Under the pieces are notes generated by a model, which saw nothing but the letters and a program-made list of their open reading frames with translations, made no database searches and was not told the DNA's origin. The translations under genes and the position numbers were made by a program. This document shows positions 9,952-20,226 of a DNA stretch of 64,000 nucleotides, piece by piece (positions within the stretch are counted from its first letter, which is position 1; each line of letters begins with the position of its first letter). The stretch covers positions 62,001 through 126,000 of the forward strand of contig NZ_CALW02000031.1 of assembly GCF_000312565.1 (NCBI RefSeq), given 5' to 3'. The DNA is from Bartonella rattaustraliani AUST/NH4 (GTDB taxonomy: Bacteria > Pseudomonadota > Alphaproteobacteria > Rhizobiales > Rhizobiaceae).

Positions 9952-10749
9952 TCAAGCAGCAGCACATGCTTGTTTTTCACGTTGTATCACTTCTGATGCT
10001 AAACGTAAGTAGGCCTGGCTACCAGCACATTTAAGGTCATAAAGCAACACTGGTTTACCAAAAGAAGGAGCTTCTGATACCCTAACATTTCGTGGAATAA
10101 CCGTACGGTAAACTTTATCTCCCATAAAAGAACGCACATCCTCAACAACCTGGTTAGAAAGATTATTACGGACATCATACATAGTTAGAACAATCCCTTG
10201 AATTTCTAAGGATGGATTAAGAGCAGATTGGACTTGTTTTACTGTTTCAAGCAATTGACTTAATCCTTCAAGAGCTAAAAATTCGCATTGCATAGGAACC
10301 AAAACTGAATCCGCGGCTCCCATAGCATTGAGTGTTAAAAGATTAAGCGATGGGGGACAATCAATTAAAATATAACTGAATTTTTTTTTCATCTTTGGAT
10401 CATCACAAAGGGCCTTACGTAATCGTTGAATACGATCTTGTGATGAAGCTATTTCCATTTCTACACCTAAAAGATCAAGCGTAGAAGGAACAATATGAAG
10501 ATTGGGGACAGCTGTTTTTAGAGCTGCTTTTGTAACTGAAACTCCAGAAACCAAAACATCATAAGATGATAAAGGGCGGCTATTACGATCAATTCCTAAT
10601 CCTGTACTTGCGTTTCCTTGTGGATCAACATCCATAATAAGAACATTTTCACCAATAGCAGCTAAAGCTGTAGCAAGATTAATAGCTGTAGTTGTTTTAC
10701 CTACTCCGCCTTTTTGGTTTGCAATAGCGATAATCCGTGTGTCGCTCAT
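9952..10749 (-). CDS. parA: Chromosome-partitioning ATPase ParA
   Basis: ParA is a Walker-type ATPase that forms the nucleoid-bound gradient moving ParB-parS complexes. The deviant Walker A is KGGVGKTTT near residue 14 and the switch motif DVDPQGNAST follows near residue 40. Length 265 matches chromosomal ParA. Its ATG overlaps the rsmG stop (ATGA), so it is coupled to rsmG, and parB follows. The order mnmG-rsmG-parA-parB is the conserved origin-proximal cluster. Confidence 0.96.
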   Translation of the reverse strand: MSDTRIIAIANQKGGVGKTTTAINLATALAAIGENVLIMDVDPQGNASTGLGIDRNSRPLSSYDVLVSGVSVTKAALKTAVPNLHIVPSTLDLLGVEMEIASSQDRIQRLRKALCDDPKMKKKFSYILIDCPPSLNLLTLNAMGAADSVLVPMQCEFLALEGLSQLLETVKQVQSALNPSLEIQGIVLTMYDVRNNLSNQVVEDVRSFMGDKVYRTVIPRNVRVSEAPSFGKPVLLYDLKCAGSQAYLRLASEVIQREKQACAAA

Positions 10750-11402
10750 TTTGCTCTACCCTCACATGATCGAACATGAGAAATTTCTAAAATAACAGAA
10801 TTTTCATCAATTTTACTTTTATGTTTTAGCAGATCAAAGTGCCAATTGGCAGATGCATTTTTTATTTCTGTCGCGTAATCCCGACCTTTTTGCAAAAGAG
10901 CTTTTGTTTTTTCTGTTAATAAAGGAAAAATAAGTCGTAAAAGATCATCAAGTGAAGCTAATCCCCGTGCTGTTATAATTTCTGGTTTAGCTATTTTTTT
11001 ATATACATCCTCAATTCTACAATGATAGACTGTTGCTGAAAGATTCAGTTGAGCAATAACTGTTCGTAAAAAAGCTACTTTTTTTCCATTGCTTTCAACA
11101 AGATCAATATGGCCTGTTTTTTTCTCCTTCATCAAAATAGCAAGAACAATTGCAGGAAATCCTCCACCTGACCCAAGATCACACCAATGCGACAAATGGT
11201 TGTATAAGGGATAAAGTTGTACTGAATCCAAAATATGACGTGTCCACAGAACTGGTATTGTTGCAGCGGATATTAAATTAATATGCATATTCCACTGAAC
11301 AATAAGAGATTCAAATTGTATTAAATCCTCCATCGTTTCACGTGAAACAGAAGGAACAATCTCTAACAATACTTGGTATTTTTTTTCTTTAGAAAGATCC
11401 AT
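10746..11402 (-). CDS. rsmG: 16S rRNA (guanine-N7)-methyltransferase RsmG
   Basis: RsmG methylates G527 of 16S rRNA using SAM. The SAM loop DLGSGGGFPAIVLA is present. Start is the ATG at 11402, whose A is shared with the mnmG TGA stop (TGATG), giving tight coupling. Length 218 is normal. The codons for the N-terminal VSRET stretch form a near-perfect parS palindrome, a known trait of gidB/rsmG genes near bacterial origins. Confidence 0.95.
   Translation of the reverse strand: MDLSKEKKYQVLLEIVPSVSRETMEDLIQFESLIVQWNMHINLISAATIPVLWTRHILDSVQLYPLYNHLSHWCDLGSGGGFPAIVLAILMKEKKTGHIDLVESNGKKVAFLRTVIAQLNLSATVYHCRIEDVYKKIAKPEIITARGLASLDDLLRLIFPLLTEKTKALLQKGRDYATEIKNASANWHFDLLKHKSKIDENSVILEISHVRSCEGRAK
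11334..11349. promoter_or_regulatory. parS: parS site inside rsmG
   Basis: The 16-mer CGTTTCACGTGAAACA differs from the common parS consensus TGTTTCACGTGAAACA at one end base only. It lies within the rsmG reading frame and about 1.4 kb upstream of parB. It is the expected ParB loading site. Confidence 0.85.
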
Positions 11403-13270
11403 CAAGCTGATTTAACCTTTTCACGCCGCTGACGTTGAATATAGGTGATAATAAGTGATAATGCCGCTGGCGTCATACCGTCAATTTTTTGAGCATCTGC
11501 GATTGAACGCGGCGATATTTTTTGAATTTTTGTTTTCAATTCATTGGAAAGACCAGAAATTGATTGAATATCAAGAGAAGAAGGAATTTCTAGACGCTCG
11601 TCACGCTGAAGAGCAACAATATCTTGTGCTTGTTTTTCTAAATAAACAGCATATTGCGCTTCAATTTCTAATGTTTCCACAGTTTTAGCGTCAATTGATT
11701 GTAATTGTGGCCAAATACGAGAAAGACGTTCTATAGTCATATGAGGATAAGCAAGAAAATCATAAGCCGAACGTCTCACCCCATCACGATTTACTTGTAG
11801 TCCATGTGCAGAAGCTTCATTAGGAGTTAGAAAAAGTTTTTGACATATTGATCGTGCTTGATCAAGACGTTTCTGTTTTTTCTGATAACAACCCCAACGT
11901 ATTTGACTCACAATTCCCCATTGCTGTGCTAAAGGTGTTAAACGTGCATCAGCATTATCAGATCTTAGAGACAAACGAAATTCAGCACGTGACGTAAACA
12001 TTCTATAAGGTTCACAAACTCCGCGTGAGATCAAATCATCAACCATAACACCAATATAAGCTGTAGAACGACTTATAATAATCTCATCAAGTTTACCGAC
12101 TTTACGTGCTGCATTTAATCCAGCCAAAAGACCTTGTGCTGCAGCTTCTTCATATCCTGTTGTACCATTAATTTGTCCTGCTAAAAACAACCCAGGTAAA
12201 GAGCGTAATTCTAAAGTCTTCGTCAATTGTTGTGGATTAACAAAATCATACTCAATGGCATAACCAGGTTGTAGAACTGTAACATTCTCCAGTCCTTCAA
12301 TGGTTTTTAATAAAGAAATTTGTGCATCTTCAGGAAGTGAGGTAGAAAGACCATTCGGATAAATAGTGTCATCATTTAATCCTTCTGGTTCCAGAAAAAT
12401 CTGATGCCCATCGCGTTCTCCAAATCTAACAATTTTATCTTCAATAGAAGGACAATAACGGGGACCTAATCCTTCAATATTTCCAGAATATAAAGCAGAT
12501 CGATGAATGTTTTCATAGATAATTTTATGTGTCTGTGCATTTGTACGCGTTATAGCACATTCAATTTGAGGCTGTTTTATTTTTTCTGTTAAAAGAGAAA
12601 AAGGAACTGGATCTTCATCAGCTCGCTGTTTTTCTAATATATCCCAATGAATTGTTTTTTTACTAAGACGTGCAGGCGTTCCTGTTTTTAATCGACCAAG
12701 ATTGATATCATAACTTTTTAAGCGTTCAGCAAGCTGCACACTTGATTGGTCTCCCATACGTCCAGCAGCCCAAGTTTTATCACCAATATGAACAAAACCA
12801 TTTAAAAATGTTCCTGTTGTTAAAACAACAGCGCCAGAACAAATGATACCTTTATTTTTTAAAATAACACCTGAAGTACAATTTTCTTTAACGATCAAAT
12901 CAATAACTTCATCCTCAAGGAGCGTAAGATTTTCTTGTTCTTTTAAGAATTCTTGAACTGCTTCTTTATAAAGTTCTCTATCAGCTTGTGTCCGTGGTCC
13001 TCTTACAGCTGGTCCTTTACGTCTATTAAGAAGTCTAAATTGAATTCCAGCAGCATCAGCTGCTCTCCCCATAAGACCATCTAACGCATCTATTTCACGA
13101 ACAAGATGTCCTTTTCCAAGCCCACCAATAGCAGGATTACACGACATTGTTCCCAATGCTGATATTTTATGTGTAACAAGAGCTGTCCGTGCTCCAACAC
13201 GCGCTGAAGCGAAAGCAGCTTCACAACCAGCGTGACCACCTCCAACAACAATAACATCATATAATTGCAT
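11402..13270 (-). CDS. mnmG: tRNA uridine-5-carboxymethylaminomethyl modification enzyme MnmG (GidA)
   Basis: MnmG is the FAD-dependent partner of MnmE that installs cmnm5 on wobble U34 of tRNAs. The FAD loop [12 protein letters not shown] is at the amino end, followed by [12 protein letters not shown] and the [16 protein letters not shown] signature. The C-terminal helical domain ends with [20 protein letters not shown]. Length 622 is normal. It is the first gene of the mnmG-rsmG-parA-parB run. Two parS-like palindromes lie in the 110-bp gap between it and mnmE. Confidence 0.97.
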   Translation of the reverse strand: MQLYDVIVVGGGHAGCEAAFASARVGARTALVTHKISALGTMSCNPAIGGLGKGHLVREIDALDGLMGRAADAAGIQFRLLNRRKGPAVRGPRTQADRELYKEAVQEFLKEQENLTLLEDEVIDLIVKENCTSGVILKNKGIICSGAVVLTTGTFLNGFVHIGDKTWAAGRMGDQSSVQLAERLKSYDINLGRLKTGTPARLSKKTIHWDILEKQRADEDPVPFSLLTEKIKQPQIECAITRTNAQTHKIIYENIHRSALYSGNIEGLGPRYCPSIEDKIVRFGERDGHQIFLEPEGLNDDTIYPNGLSTSLPEDAQISLLKTIEGLENVTVLQPGYAIEYDFVNPQQLTKTLELRSLPGLFLAGQINGTTGYEEAAAQGLLAGLNAARKVGKLDEIIISRSTAYIGVMVDDLISRGVCEPYRMFTSRAEFRLSLRSDNADARLTPLAQQWGIVSQIRWGCYQKKQKRLDQARSICQKLFLTPNEASAHGLQVNRDGVRRSAYDFLAYPHMTIERLSRIWPQLQSIDAKTVETLEIEAQYAVYLEKQAQDIVALQRDERLEIPSSLDIQSISGLSNELKTKIQKISPRSIADAQKIDGMTPAALSLIITYIQRQRREKVKSA

Positions 13271-13300
13271 GAGGATTTATCCCATAGAAAATCATTCAAA

Positions 13301-13316
13301 AATTTCACGTGAAACA
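13301..13316. promoter_or_regulatory. parS: parS-like site between mnmE and mnmG
   Basis: The 16-mer AATTTCACGTGAAACA keeps the whole core TTTCACGTGAAA and the right arm; the first two bases differ from consensus. It lies 31 bases upstream of the mnmG start. Confidence 0.75.
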
Positions 13317-13364
13317 GAATATATAAAATACATGATCTTTTTAATCTGTCTATGAAATAATCAA

Positions 13365-13380
13365 TGTTTCACGTGAATCA
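13365..13380. promoter_or_regulatory. parS: parS-like site abutting the mnmE stop
   Basis: The 16-mer TGTTTCACGTGAATCA has one mismatch to TGTTTCACGTGAAACA. It ends one base before the mnmE stop codon and is 48 bases from the neighbouring site. Confidence 0.75.
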
Positions 13381-14688
13381 TTATTTTCCAATACAAAATT
13401 CTGAAAAAATAATATCAAGCAAATCCTCAACATCTATATCTCCCGTAATTTTTCCAAGAAAATCACTTGCACGACGAAGATGTTCTGCACGTAAACTTAA
13501 ATCAAGAAATTGAGAATTTATAGAAGATTCTATCTCTTTAACAGCTTCTTTTAATAACTGAAGTTGCCTTTTTCTTGCAGGAACAAGATTTCCAACTTCA
13601 GCAGCACGACACAAACAAAATGTTTCAAGTTCATGAATAAACGGATCAAAATTTAAACCCGTTAATGCGGAAAATCGTAGAGACCAACGAAATTCATTTT
13701 TATCATAAAGATCAAGCTTATTACCAACATGCCATATTTCAGCTGATGTTTCTGGTAAAATAACCTCTTTAGGATCTCCCATATCATAAACTAAAATAAC
13801 CAAATCAGCATCTTTAACATGCTGCCTTGCAATTTCTATTCCTAGCTGCTCAATTTTATTTTCTGTCTCTCTAAAACCAGCAGTATCTGTTAAAAAAATA
13901 GGTAAACCACCAAGAACAAGTCTCATTTCTAAAGCATCACGGGTTGTACCTTCTTCTTCTGTCACAATAGAAACAGATTTTCCAGCCAACCGGTTCATAA
14001 TGCTTGATTTTCCAGAATTTGGAGCACCAGCAATGACAATCTTTAACCCATCATGCAAAATACTCGCACGTTCTCCTTCATCAATATGTTTACGAAGTGA
14101 AATACAAAGATCTTCTACATTTTCCCAAATTTTATCAGAAATTGAATCAGGAATATCAGCCTCATCAACAAAATCAAGCTCTGCTTCAATGAAAGCACGT
14201 GCTTTTATGAGTTTATGGCGCCAATCGCGATAAAGCGTTGTTAGACGCCCACTTGTCCCCATAACCGCTAAACGCCGCTGACTCTCCGTTTCTGCCGCTA
14301 TTAAATCGGCAAGACCTTCTGCTTGAACAAGATCTAATTTTCCCTCTATAAATGCACGACGTGAAAATTCACCTGCTTCAGCAATACGACATCCAGAAAA
14401 TGTCGATAATTCATCAAGAAAACGGTTAACAACCGCTTTTCCTCCATGTAAATGAAATTCTGCACAATCCTCTCCTGTAAAACTATGAGGAGCAGGAAAA
14501 AAAACCGTTAAAGCAGAATCTAAAAAGCTCCCATCACGAGCAGTAAGGTTGCCATAATACATAAAACGCGCTTTAGGTAAACGCCCACAAAGCGTCTTAA
14601 CTATTTCCACCACATGGGGACCAGAAAGCCGAATAACTGCAACCCCCGAAGGCAACAATCCACTCGAAACAGCAAAGATTGTATCCAC
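13381..14688 (-). CDS. mnmE: tRNA-modification GTPase MnmE (TrmE)
   Basis: MnmE works with MnmG in wobble-uridine modification. The N-terminal folate-binding domain (about 1-115) contains HGGKAVVNRFL. The inserted G domain has G1 GAPNSGKS at residues 221-228 and DTAGFRET. The protein ends in FCIGK, the conserved C-terminal C-x-G-K motif. The start is GTG with AGGAT just upstream. Length 435 is slightly short for the family but all domains are present. It lies 33 bases downstream of rho on the same strand. Confidence 0.96.
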   Translation of the reverse strand: MDTIFAVSSGLLPSGVAVIRLSGPHVVEIVKTLCGRLPKARFMYYGNLTARDGSFLDSALTVFFPAPHSFTGEDCAEFHLHGGKAVVNRFLDELSTFSGCRIAEAGEFSRRAFIEGKLDLVQAEGLADLIAAETESQRRLAVMGTSGRLTTLYRDWRHKLIKARAFIEAELDFVDEADIPDSISDKIWENVEDLCISLRKHIDEGERASILHDGLKIVIAGAPNSGKSSIMNRLAGKSVSIVTEEEGTTRDALEMRLVLGGLPIFLTDTAGFRETENKIEQLGIEIARQHVKDADLVILVYDMGDPKEVILPETSAEIWHVGNKLDLYDKNEFRWSLRFSALTGLNFDPFIHELETFCLCRAAEVGNLVPARKRQLQLLKEAVKEIESSINSQFLDLSLRAEHLRRASDFLGKITGDIDVEDLLDIIFSEFCIGK

Positions 14689-14721
14689 AGGATGTATCCT
14701 AATCAGAAAAAACGAATATTT

Positions 14722-15987
14722 TTACGTATTCATTGAATCAAAGAATTCACTATTATTTTTTGTTTGTTTTAATTTATCAATTAAAAACTCAATAGCATCT
14801 GTTACATTCATAGGTGCCAAAATACGGCGAAGTACAAAAATCTTATGTAAATCTTGCCGTGCCACCAAAAGTTCTTCCTTACGCGTTCCTGACTTTAAAA
14901 TATCCATAGCGGGGAAAATACGTTTATCAGCAACCTTACGATCAAGAACGATTTCAGAATTACCCGTCCCTTTAAACTCTTCGAAAATAACCTCATCCAT
15001 ACGGCTACCTGTATCAATCAAAGCCGTCGCAATAATGGTTAAAGACCCACCTTCTTCAATATTACGTGCTGCACCAAAAAAACGCTTAGGACGCTGAAGC
15101 GCATTTGCATCCACACCACCTGTTAAAACCTTACCTGATGAAGGAACAACCGTATTATATGCACGCCCAAGACGTGTAATAGAATCGAGAAGGATAACAA
15201 CATCACGCCCATATTCAACAAGCCGTTTTGCTTTTTCAATAACCATCTCAGCAACTTGTACATGACGTATTGCTGGTTCATCAAAAGTAGAAGAAACGAC
15301 TTCTCCTTTTACAGAACGTTGCATATCAGTCACTTCTTCTGGTCGTTCATCAATCAAAAGAACAATAAGATAACATTCAGGGTGATTGGTTGTAATAGAA
15401 TGCGCAATATTTTGAAGAAGAACAGTTTTTCCGGTTCGAGGAGGTGCTACAATTAATCCACGTTGCCCTTTTCCCAAAGGGGATATGAGATCAATCACGC
15501 GTGATGACATATCCTTTTCTGTAGGATCCTGTATTTCCATTTGAAAACGTTCATTTGAATAAAGAGGAGTAAGATTATCAAAGTGAATTTTATAGCGAAT
15601 TTTTTCAGGATCTTCAAAATTAATTGTATTAATTTTAAGAAGAGCAAAATAACGTTCTCCTTCTTTTGGACTACGGATAGGCCCCTCAATAGTATCACCC
15701 GTTTTCAAAGAAAAAGACTGAATTTGCGAAGGTGAGAGATAAATATCATCAGGACCTGGGAGATAATTGGCATCGGCAGAGCGTAAAAAGCCAAAACCGT
15801 CTTGTAAAACTTCAACGACTCCCTCTCCAATAATTTCCACATCTTGCAGAGCAAGTTTTTTCAAAATAGCAAACATTAACTCTTGTTTGCGCATCAAAGA
15901 AGCATTTTCAACTTCTAATGTTTCAGCAAAAGAAACAAGTTCAACAGGGTTTTTACTTTTAAGTTCTTGTAATTTCATTTCTTGCAT
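14722..15987 (-). CDS. rho: Transcription termination factor Rho
   Basis: Rho is a hexameric RNA-dependent ATPase that ends transcription. The N-terminal RNA-binding domain includes [20 protein letters not shown]. Walker A is APPRTGKT and the catalytic region includes [12 protein letters not shown] and the primary-site segment [17 protein letters not shown]. Length 421 is normal. The gene reads away from the gap at 15988-16624. In several relatives hemE lies near this border; none is present here. Confidence 0.97.
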   Translation of the reverse strand: MQEMKLQELKSKNPVELVSFAETLEVENASLMRKQELMFAILKKLALQDVEIIGEGVVEVLQDGFGFLRSADANYLPGPDDIYLSPSQIQSFSLKTGDTIEGPIRSPKEGERYFALLKINTINFEDPEKIRYKIHFDNLTPLYSNERFQMEIQDPTEKDMSSRVIDLISPLGKGQRGLIVAPPRTGKTVLLQNIAHSITTNHPECYLIVLLIDERPEEVTDMQRSVKGEVVSSTFDEPAIRHVQVAEMVIEKAKRLVEYGRDVVILLDSITRLGRAYNTVVPSSGKVLTGGVDANALQRPKRFFGAARNIEEGGSLTIIATALIDTGSRMDEVIFEEFKGTGNSEIVLDRKVADKRIFPAMDILKSGTRKEELLVARQDLHKIFVLRRILAPMNVTDAIEFLIDKLKQTKNNSEFFDSMNT

Positions 15988-16211
15988 GAGAAATATGCTC
16001 TTTAAGTAGACGAGAAATTGCTCTTGGATAATTTACGGAAAATTTGAGGATCAAAGAATTATTTATAGAAAAAGCTATTGTACACTTAATTTTTAAAATC
16101 CGCAAGAACCATTTATATAAATGATTTCCGTATAAATTTAAGTAACTAGGATAAAAGGTTAATTATATAACTTTCAAACTTTTATAAGATATTTCTACAA
16201 AATAAAACACT

Positions 16212-16226
16212 TTAAAGAATGTTTAA
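16212..16226. promoter_or_regulatory. CtrA-type binding site in the origin region
   Basis: TTAA, seven bases, TTAA is the consensus CtrA recognition pattern in alphaproteobacteria, where CtrA blocks origin firing in non-replicating cells. A degenerate second pair lies near 16374-16388. In DNA this AT-rich a chance match is possible. Confidence 0.4.
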
Positions 16227-16425
16227 GTACCTCTTTTCCTTCATAAGATATGAGATAAAAACGCTTTTAAATTTATATAAGTATTTGATTTATTTTTATA
16301 ATTTCTTTAAAAGATAAAAGATTTTCCAAAGAAACTTTCTTTATATAGATTTTTAAGAGAGAATTTTTTTTATTTAAGTCTGTGTTTAATGTGAACAGTT
16401 TATTATACTTCATTTATCCTCAACT

Positions 16426-16434
16426 TTATCCACA
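16426..16434 (+). promoter_or_regulatory. DnaA box (perfect 9-mer)
   Basis: TTATCCACA matches the consensus DnaA box exactly. A one-mismatch box in the same orientation starts 12 bases before it, and a reverse one-mismatch box lies at 16532-16540. Confidence 0.6.
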
Positions 16435-16624
16435 TAAATAAAGTGAAAAAAGGCAAACAAAACATTCTTTTAGAGATATTATCCTTGTTATTTTAAATAA
16501 ATAAGGACTTAAAAGTCACAACTGTTTGGTTTGTGCATAATTATGAAATTTTTTTCATAGATTTTAGTTTTATAAAATAGTCAGAGGATATATACACACC
16601 TGTTAACAAGGAGTTAAAATTTTT

Positions 16625-17449
16625 GTGACAATAGAAAAAAAATCCTTTCATTTGCACATGCTTTCTGATGCAACAGGAGAGACGCTCTTTTCACTTGGAA
16701 GAGCTGTTGCATCGCAATACACGATGAACCAGGTAACAGAGCATATATACCCGATGATTCGTAATGAAACGCAACTACAAAGAGCTCTTGATGAAATACA
16801 ACAAGAACCAGGTATTGTTCTTTACACAATCATTGATAAAAAAATAAAACTGCTTCTTAAAAAAAAATGTGAAAAAATAAAAGTTCCCTGTGTTGATATA
16901 TTACATCCTGTTTTGAATGCTTTTCAGTCTTATCTTGGAACACCAACAAATTTACGAGTGAGTGCACAGCACGATCTTAATGCAGATTACTTTCGCCGTA
17001 TTGAGGCATTAGATTTTACTATAGAACATGATGATGGACAATCTCCCGGTGGTTTGCCGGATGCAGATGTGATCCTTGTAGGAATTTCAAGAACTTCTAA
17101 AACGCCTACAAGTATCTATTTAGCGAATCGCGGGGTAAAAACTGCCAATGTGCCCCTTATTCCAGGAATTGAGCTACCAGAATCCCTTTTTGAAGCAAAA
17201 AACGCTTTGATCATCGGTTTAATTGCTTCAGCGGAAAGAATCTCACATATTCGTCAAAATCGCGATTTAGGAAGTAGTTTCGCCATTGAAAGCTACACCA
17301 ATCGTATCAACATAGCTGAAGAATTAACTTATGCAAAACGCATTTTCGAACGTTTTTATTGGCCTATTATTGATGTCACAAGACGCTCTATCGAAGAAAC
17401 GGCTGCAGCTATATTAGAACTTTTATCGCGATTTCGTGAAGGAAAATGA
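16625..17449 (+). CDS. Pyruvate, phosphate dikinase regulatory protein-type kinase/pyrophosphorylase (DUF299)
   Basis: Family members phosphorylate and dephosphorylate pyruvate-phosphate dikinase or PEP synthase. The ADP-binding P-loop region reads GISRTSKTPTS, followed by LANRGVKTANVPL, and the amino end shows MLSDATGET. Length 274 is normal. Translation starts at GTG, with AAGGAG about 11 bases upstream. It is the first plus-strand gene right of the candidate origin (the RP001-type gene that marks alphaproteobacterial origins) and heads the run with maf, aroE, coaE and dnaQ. Confidence 0.93.
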   Translation: MTIEKKSFHLHMLSDATGETLFSLGRAVASQYTMNQVTEHIYPMIRNETQLQRALDEIQQEPGIVLYTIIDKKIKLLLKKKCEKIKVPCVDILHPVLNAFQSYLGTPTNLRVSAQHDLNADYFRRIEALDFTIEHDDGQSPGGLPDADVILVGISRTSKTPTSIYLANRGVKTANVPLIPGIELPESLFEAKNALIIGLIASAERISHIRQNRDLGSSFAIESYTNRINIAEELTYAKRIFERFYWPIIDVTRRSIEETAAAILELLSRFREGK

Positions 17450-17459
17450 AAGAAATCTT

Positions 17460-18056
17460 ATGACAGCAGAGACATTAATATTAGCCTCTCTTAGTTTTTA
17501 TCGTGCACAATTATTGAAAAAAGCAGGTTTAAATTTTTGCATTGAAGGAGCTTCTTTTGATGAAAGAGAGGTAGAAAAAAGTGAAAGAACAAAAAATTCT
17601 AAAGATCTAAGCTGTTTTCTTGCAAGCGCAAAGGCAAAAGATGTTTCTGATCGTTTTCCTAATGCTTTAGTCATAGGTTGTGATCAAGTGCTTGATTTGG
17701 AAGGAGAGGTTTTTCATAAAGTCACAAGCAAGAGAGAAGCACAACAACGTTTACGTGATTTATCAGGAAAAACTCATTCTCTTCACAGTGCGATCGCTTT
17801 ATTTCAAAATGGCCAAGAGATTTGGGTGGAAGCATTTAGTGCTTCTATGTCAGTACGTCCTCTTTCATCAGATTTTATTGAACGTTATTTAACACGTGTA
17901 GGGACAGATGTTTTTAACAGTGTGGGTGTCTACCAAATTGAAGGAGAAGGAATCCACCTTTTTGAAAAAATCGATGGAGATTTTTTTACTATTATTGGTT
18001 TACCTTTACTGCCTTTATTAACAAAACTGCGTCATTTAGGGGTTATTGATGGTTGA
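17460..18056 (+). CDS. maf: Maf-family nucleoside triphosphate pyrophosphatase
   Basis: Maf proteins hydrolyse non-canonical or modified nucleoside triphosphates and have been tied to septum control. The start motif [19 protein letters not shown] carries the Ser and Arg of the family, followed by ASFDERE and VIGCDQVLD; the last differs from the usual VIGADQ by Ala to Cys. I choose ATG at 17460 (198 residues); a GTG 24 bases upstream overlaps the previous gene and adds residues not seen in the family. It lies between the PPSRP gene and aroE and overlaps aroE by 8 bases. Confidence 0.9.
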   Translation: MTAETLILASLSFYRAQLLKKAGLNFCIEGASFDEREVEKSERTKNSKDLSCFLASAKAKDVSDRFPNALVIGCDQVLDLEGEVFHKVTSKREAQQRLRDLSGKTHSLHSAIALFQNGQEIWVEAFSASMSVRPLSSDFIERYLTRVGTDVFNSVGVYQIEGEGIHLFEKIDGDFFTIIGLPLLPLLTKLRHLGVIDG

Positions 18057-18930
18057 TTTGATATCAAAGGACAAGAAAGTAATTTTTCCACGTGCTTTTG
18101 TTGTTGGTACGCCTATTCACCATTCAAAATCGCCTAAAATTCATAATTTCTGGCTCAAACAATATAATTTACAAGGTGAATATCTGGCACAGGAAATAGT
18201 ACCTGAAGAATTTGAAGATTTTCTCACATCAATACAAAAAAGAGGTTTTTGTGGAGGTAATGTCACTCTGCCTTATAAGCAAGAAGCCTTTCATTTTGTG
18301 AAATATAAAGATGATATAGCAACAATGATAGGCGCAGTTAATACGCTTTGGTATGAAGAAGACAAACTCTGTGCCACAAATAGTGATGCTTATGGTTTTA
18401 GTGCTAATCTTGATGATTTTGCTCCTGGTTGGGGAGGGGAAACGGCGCTTGTTTTTGGTGCAGGAGGTGCTGCGCGTGCTATTCTCTATGCTTTAAAAAA
18501 GCGTGGATTTAAACGTATTTACTTAATCAATCGTACAAAGCAACATGCAGAAAATTTAGCGGAGCATTTTGGAAAACTTGTTGAAGTCCACGATTGGCAT
18601 AAGATAAATGAAATACTTTATCAAGCTGATTTGATTGTCAATACGACTTCTGTAGGCATGGCAAATCTACCGACAAGAAAGAGTGATTTTTTTCTTTGTG
18701 ATTTTCGTAAGACAAAGGCAACAGTATTGGTGACAGATATTGTTTATACACCATTAATAACGCCTTTTTTACAACAAGCAAAAGCGCACGGTTTAAAGAC
18801 AGTTGATGGACTTGGTATGCTTTTACATCAAGCTGTTCCTGGTTTTGAACGATGGTTTGGAATAAGACCAGAAGTCACAAAAGCATTAAGGAATACAATC
18901 TTAGAAGATATGGGTGAAAAAAGAGGATGA
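18049..18930 (+). CDS. aroE: Shikimate dehydrogenase
   Basis: AroE reduces 3-dehydroshikimate to shikimate with NADPH in the aromatic pathway. Substrate and catalytic residues are visible in [23 protein letters not shown] (catalytic lysine) and NSDAYGF. The NADP loop is [14 protein letters not shown] and the end region has [20 protein letters not shown]. Start is the ATG at 18049, inside the maf end. Length 293 is normal. It overlaps coaE by 4 bases. Confidence 0.95.
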   Translation: MVDLISKDKKVIFPRAFVVGTPIHHSKSPKIHNFWLKQYNLQGEYLAQEIVPEEFEDFLTSIQKRGFCGGNVTLPYKQEAFHFVKYKDDIATMIGAVNTLWYEEDKLCATNSDAYGFSANLDDFAPGWGGETALVFGAGGAARAILYALKKRGFKRIYLINRTKQHAENLAEHFGKLVEVHDWHKINEILYQADLIVNTTSVGMANLPTRKSDFFLCDFRKTKATVLVTDIVYTPLITPFLQQAKAHGLKTVDGLGMLLHQAVPGFERWFGIRPEVTKALRNTILEDMGEKRG

Positions 18931-19526
18931 AAATCATAGGACTAACTGGATCAATTGCTATGGGGAAGTCAACAGTTGCTGATTTTTTTAAGCAGGCAGG
19001 TCTTTCCGTTTTTAGTGCTGATGAGATAGTACACCAACTCTACGATAGCCAGCCAACATTATCACTCATAGAAAATACTTTTCCTGATGTTGTTGAAAAT
19101 GGCAAAATTAATCGGCAAAAACTTTCTAAGATTTTGATAAATGATCATAAAAAATTACAAACATTAGAAAAAATAATTCATCCTTTGGTTCGAAAAAAAG
19201 AAAAAGAATTTATTGATACAGCGCGTAAAAAGGGAAAAAAATTAGTTGTTCTTGATATTCCACTTCTTTTTGAAACAAAGAGTGAAAGACGTGTAGATTT
19301 TGTGGTTGTTGTTTCTGCACCACCCACAATACAAAAAGAACGTGCAATGATTCGACCGAATATGAGTGAAGAAAAATTTGCTTTTATTCATGCTAAACAA
19401 ATGCCTGATGAAAAAAAACGAGAACGGGCTCATTTTGTTATTGATACAGGAAAAGATTTAGAGAATACACGTCAACAGGTTTTGAGTGTGATACAAAGTT
19501 TGCTAAAGAATGGAAGCCATGCGTGA
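18927..19526 (+). CDS. coaE: Dephospho-CoA kinase
   Basis: CoaE performs the last step of coenzyme A synthesis. The P-loop is [11 protein letters not shown] at the amino end (residues 5-15), followed by DEIVHQLY and DIPLLFET, typical of the family. Length 199 is normal. Its ATG overlaps the aroE TGA and its own end overlaps the start of dnaQ, so this is a tightly packed operon. Confidence 0.95.
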   Translation: MKIIGLTGSIAMGKSTVADFFKQAGLSVFSADEIVHQLYDSQPTLSLIENTFPDVVENGKINRQKLSKILINDHKKLQTLEKIIHPLVRKKEKEFIDTARKKGKKLVVLDIPLLFETKSERRVDFVVVVSAPPTIQKERAMIRPNMSEEKFAFIHAKQMPDEKKRERAHFVIDTGKDLENTRQQVLSVIQSLLKNGSHA

Positions 19527-20226
19527 GATTATTTTTGATACAGAAACAACAGGTTTGGATAAAAATAAAGACCGCATAATCGAAATTGGTTGTGTAGAGA
19601 TGATTGATCGTTATCTTACAGGACGCCAATTTCATGTTTATTTAAATCCACAAGGTGTTATCATCCCTGATGAAGTTGTCGCAATTCATGGTTTGACCAA
19701 TGAACGTTTAAAAAATGAAAAAAGCTTTAGTGATATTGTTGATGAATTTTTAGAATTTATCAATGGTGCGACAATGATTGCGCATAATGCTAGTTTTGAT
19801 ATTGGTTTTATTAATGCAGAATTAGGACGCGTAAATAAGCCACTGATCAGTGTTGATAATATTCTTGATACATTAGCTATGGCACGGCGTAAATTTCCCA
19901 TGGGTCCGAATTCTCTTGATGTTTTATGCAAACGTTTTGGAATTGATAATAGTCATCGTGTTCTTCATGGTGCTTTACTTGATGCAGAGATTCTCGCTGA
20001 TGTTTATATTGAACTCATTGGCGGAAAGCAGGGTGTCTTAGGTTTTGACAAGAGCACAAGCGCTGATGAAAGCACCCAAAATGATAAGAATGTCCTATAC
20101 ACTATTAAATCTCGACCACAACCCCTCCCTTCAAGGTTAAATGTGCAAGAAAAAACTATGCATGCTGATTTTATCAAAAGAATGGGTGAAAAAGCGTTGT
20201 GGAATCATTTCAAACCTTTTCAATAA
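19510..20226 (+). CDS. dnaQ: DNA polymerase III epsilon subunit (3'-5' proofreading exonuclease)
   Basis: DnaQ is the proofreading subunit of the replicase. All three exonuclease motifs are intact: Exo I FDTETTGLD (D10, E12), Exo II HNASFDIGFINAEL, and Exo III HGALLDAEILADVY. Length 238 is normal. Two ATGs are possible, 19510 and 19519; both overlap the end of coaE. In several relatives secB and other genes separate dnaQ from polA; here only 333 bases remain, holding a small RNA candidate. Confidence 0.95.
   Translation: MEAMREIIFDTETTGLDKNKDRIIEIGCVEMIDRYLTGRQFHVYLNPQGVIIPDEVVAIHGLTNERLKNEKSFSDIVDEFLEFINGATMIAHNASFDIGFINAELGRVNKPLISVDNILDTLAMARRKFPMGPNSLDVLCKRFGIDNSHRVLHGALLDAEILADVYIELIGGKQGVLGFDKSTSADESTQNDKNVLYTIKSRPQPLPSRLNVQEKTMHADFIKRMGEKALWNHFKPFQ

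Larger units (their letters stand above)
15988..16624. other. oriC: Candidate chromosomal replication origin (oriC)
   Basis: The 637-bp gene-free, very AT-rich region separates divergent rho and PPSRP genes. It holds one perfect DnaA box TTATCCACA (16426-16434), a near box TTATCCTCA (16414-16422) and a reverse near box (TGTGCATAA, 16532-16540). It also holds a perfect CtrA-type TTAA-N7-TTAA site at 16212-16226. On the plus strand C exceeds G to the left and G exceeds C to the right, regardless of gene direction; for example 4081-4140 (inside a plus-strand gene) has 17 C and 9 G, while 48961-49020 (inside a minus-strand gene) has 9 C and 15 G. parAB and parS sit within 8 kb. The same stretch must also carry both divergent promoters. 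Confidence 0.75.

Noticed and set aside
14188-14203. Palindrome around CACGTG inside mnmE as a fourth parS site
   Set aside because: Only the central hexamer agrees with parS; the flanking TTT and AAA of the core are absent.
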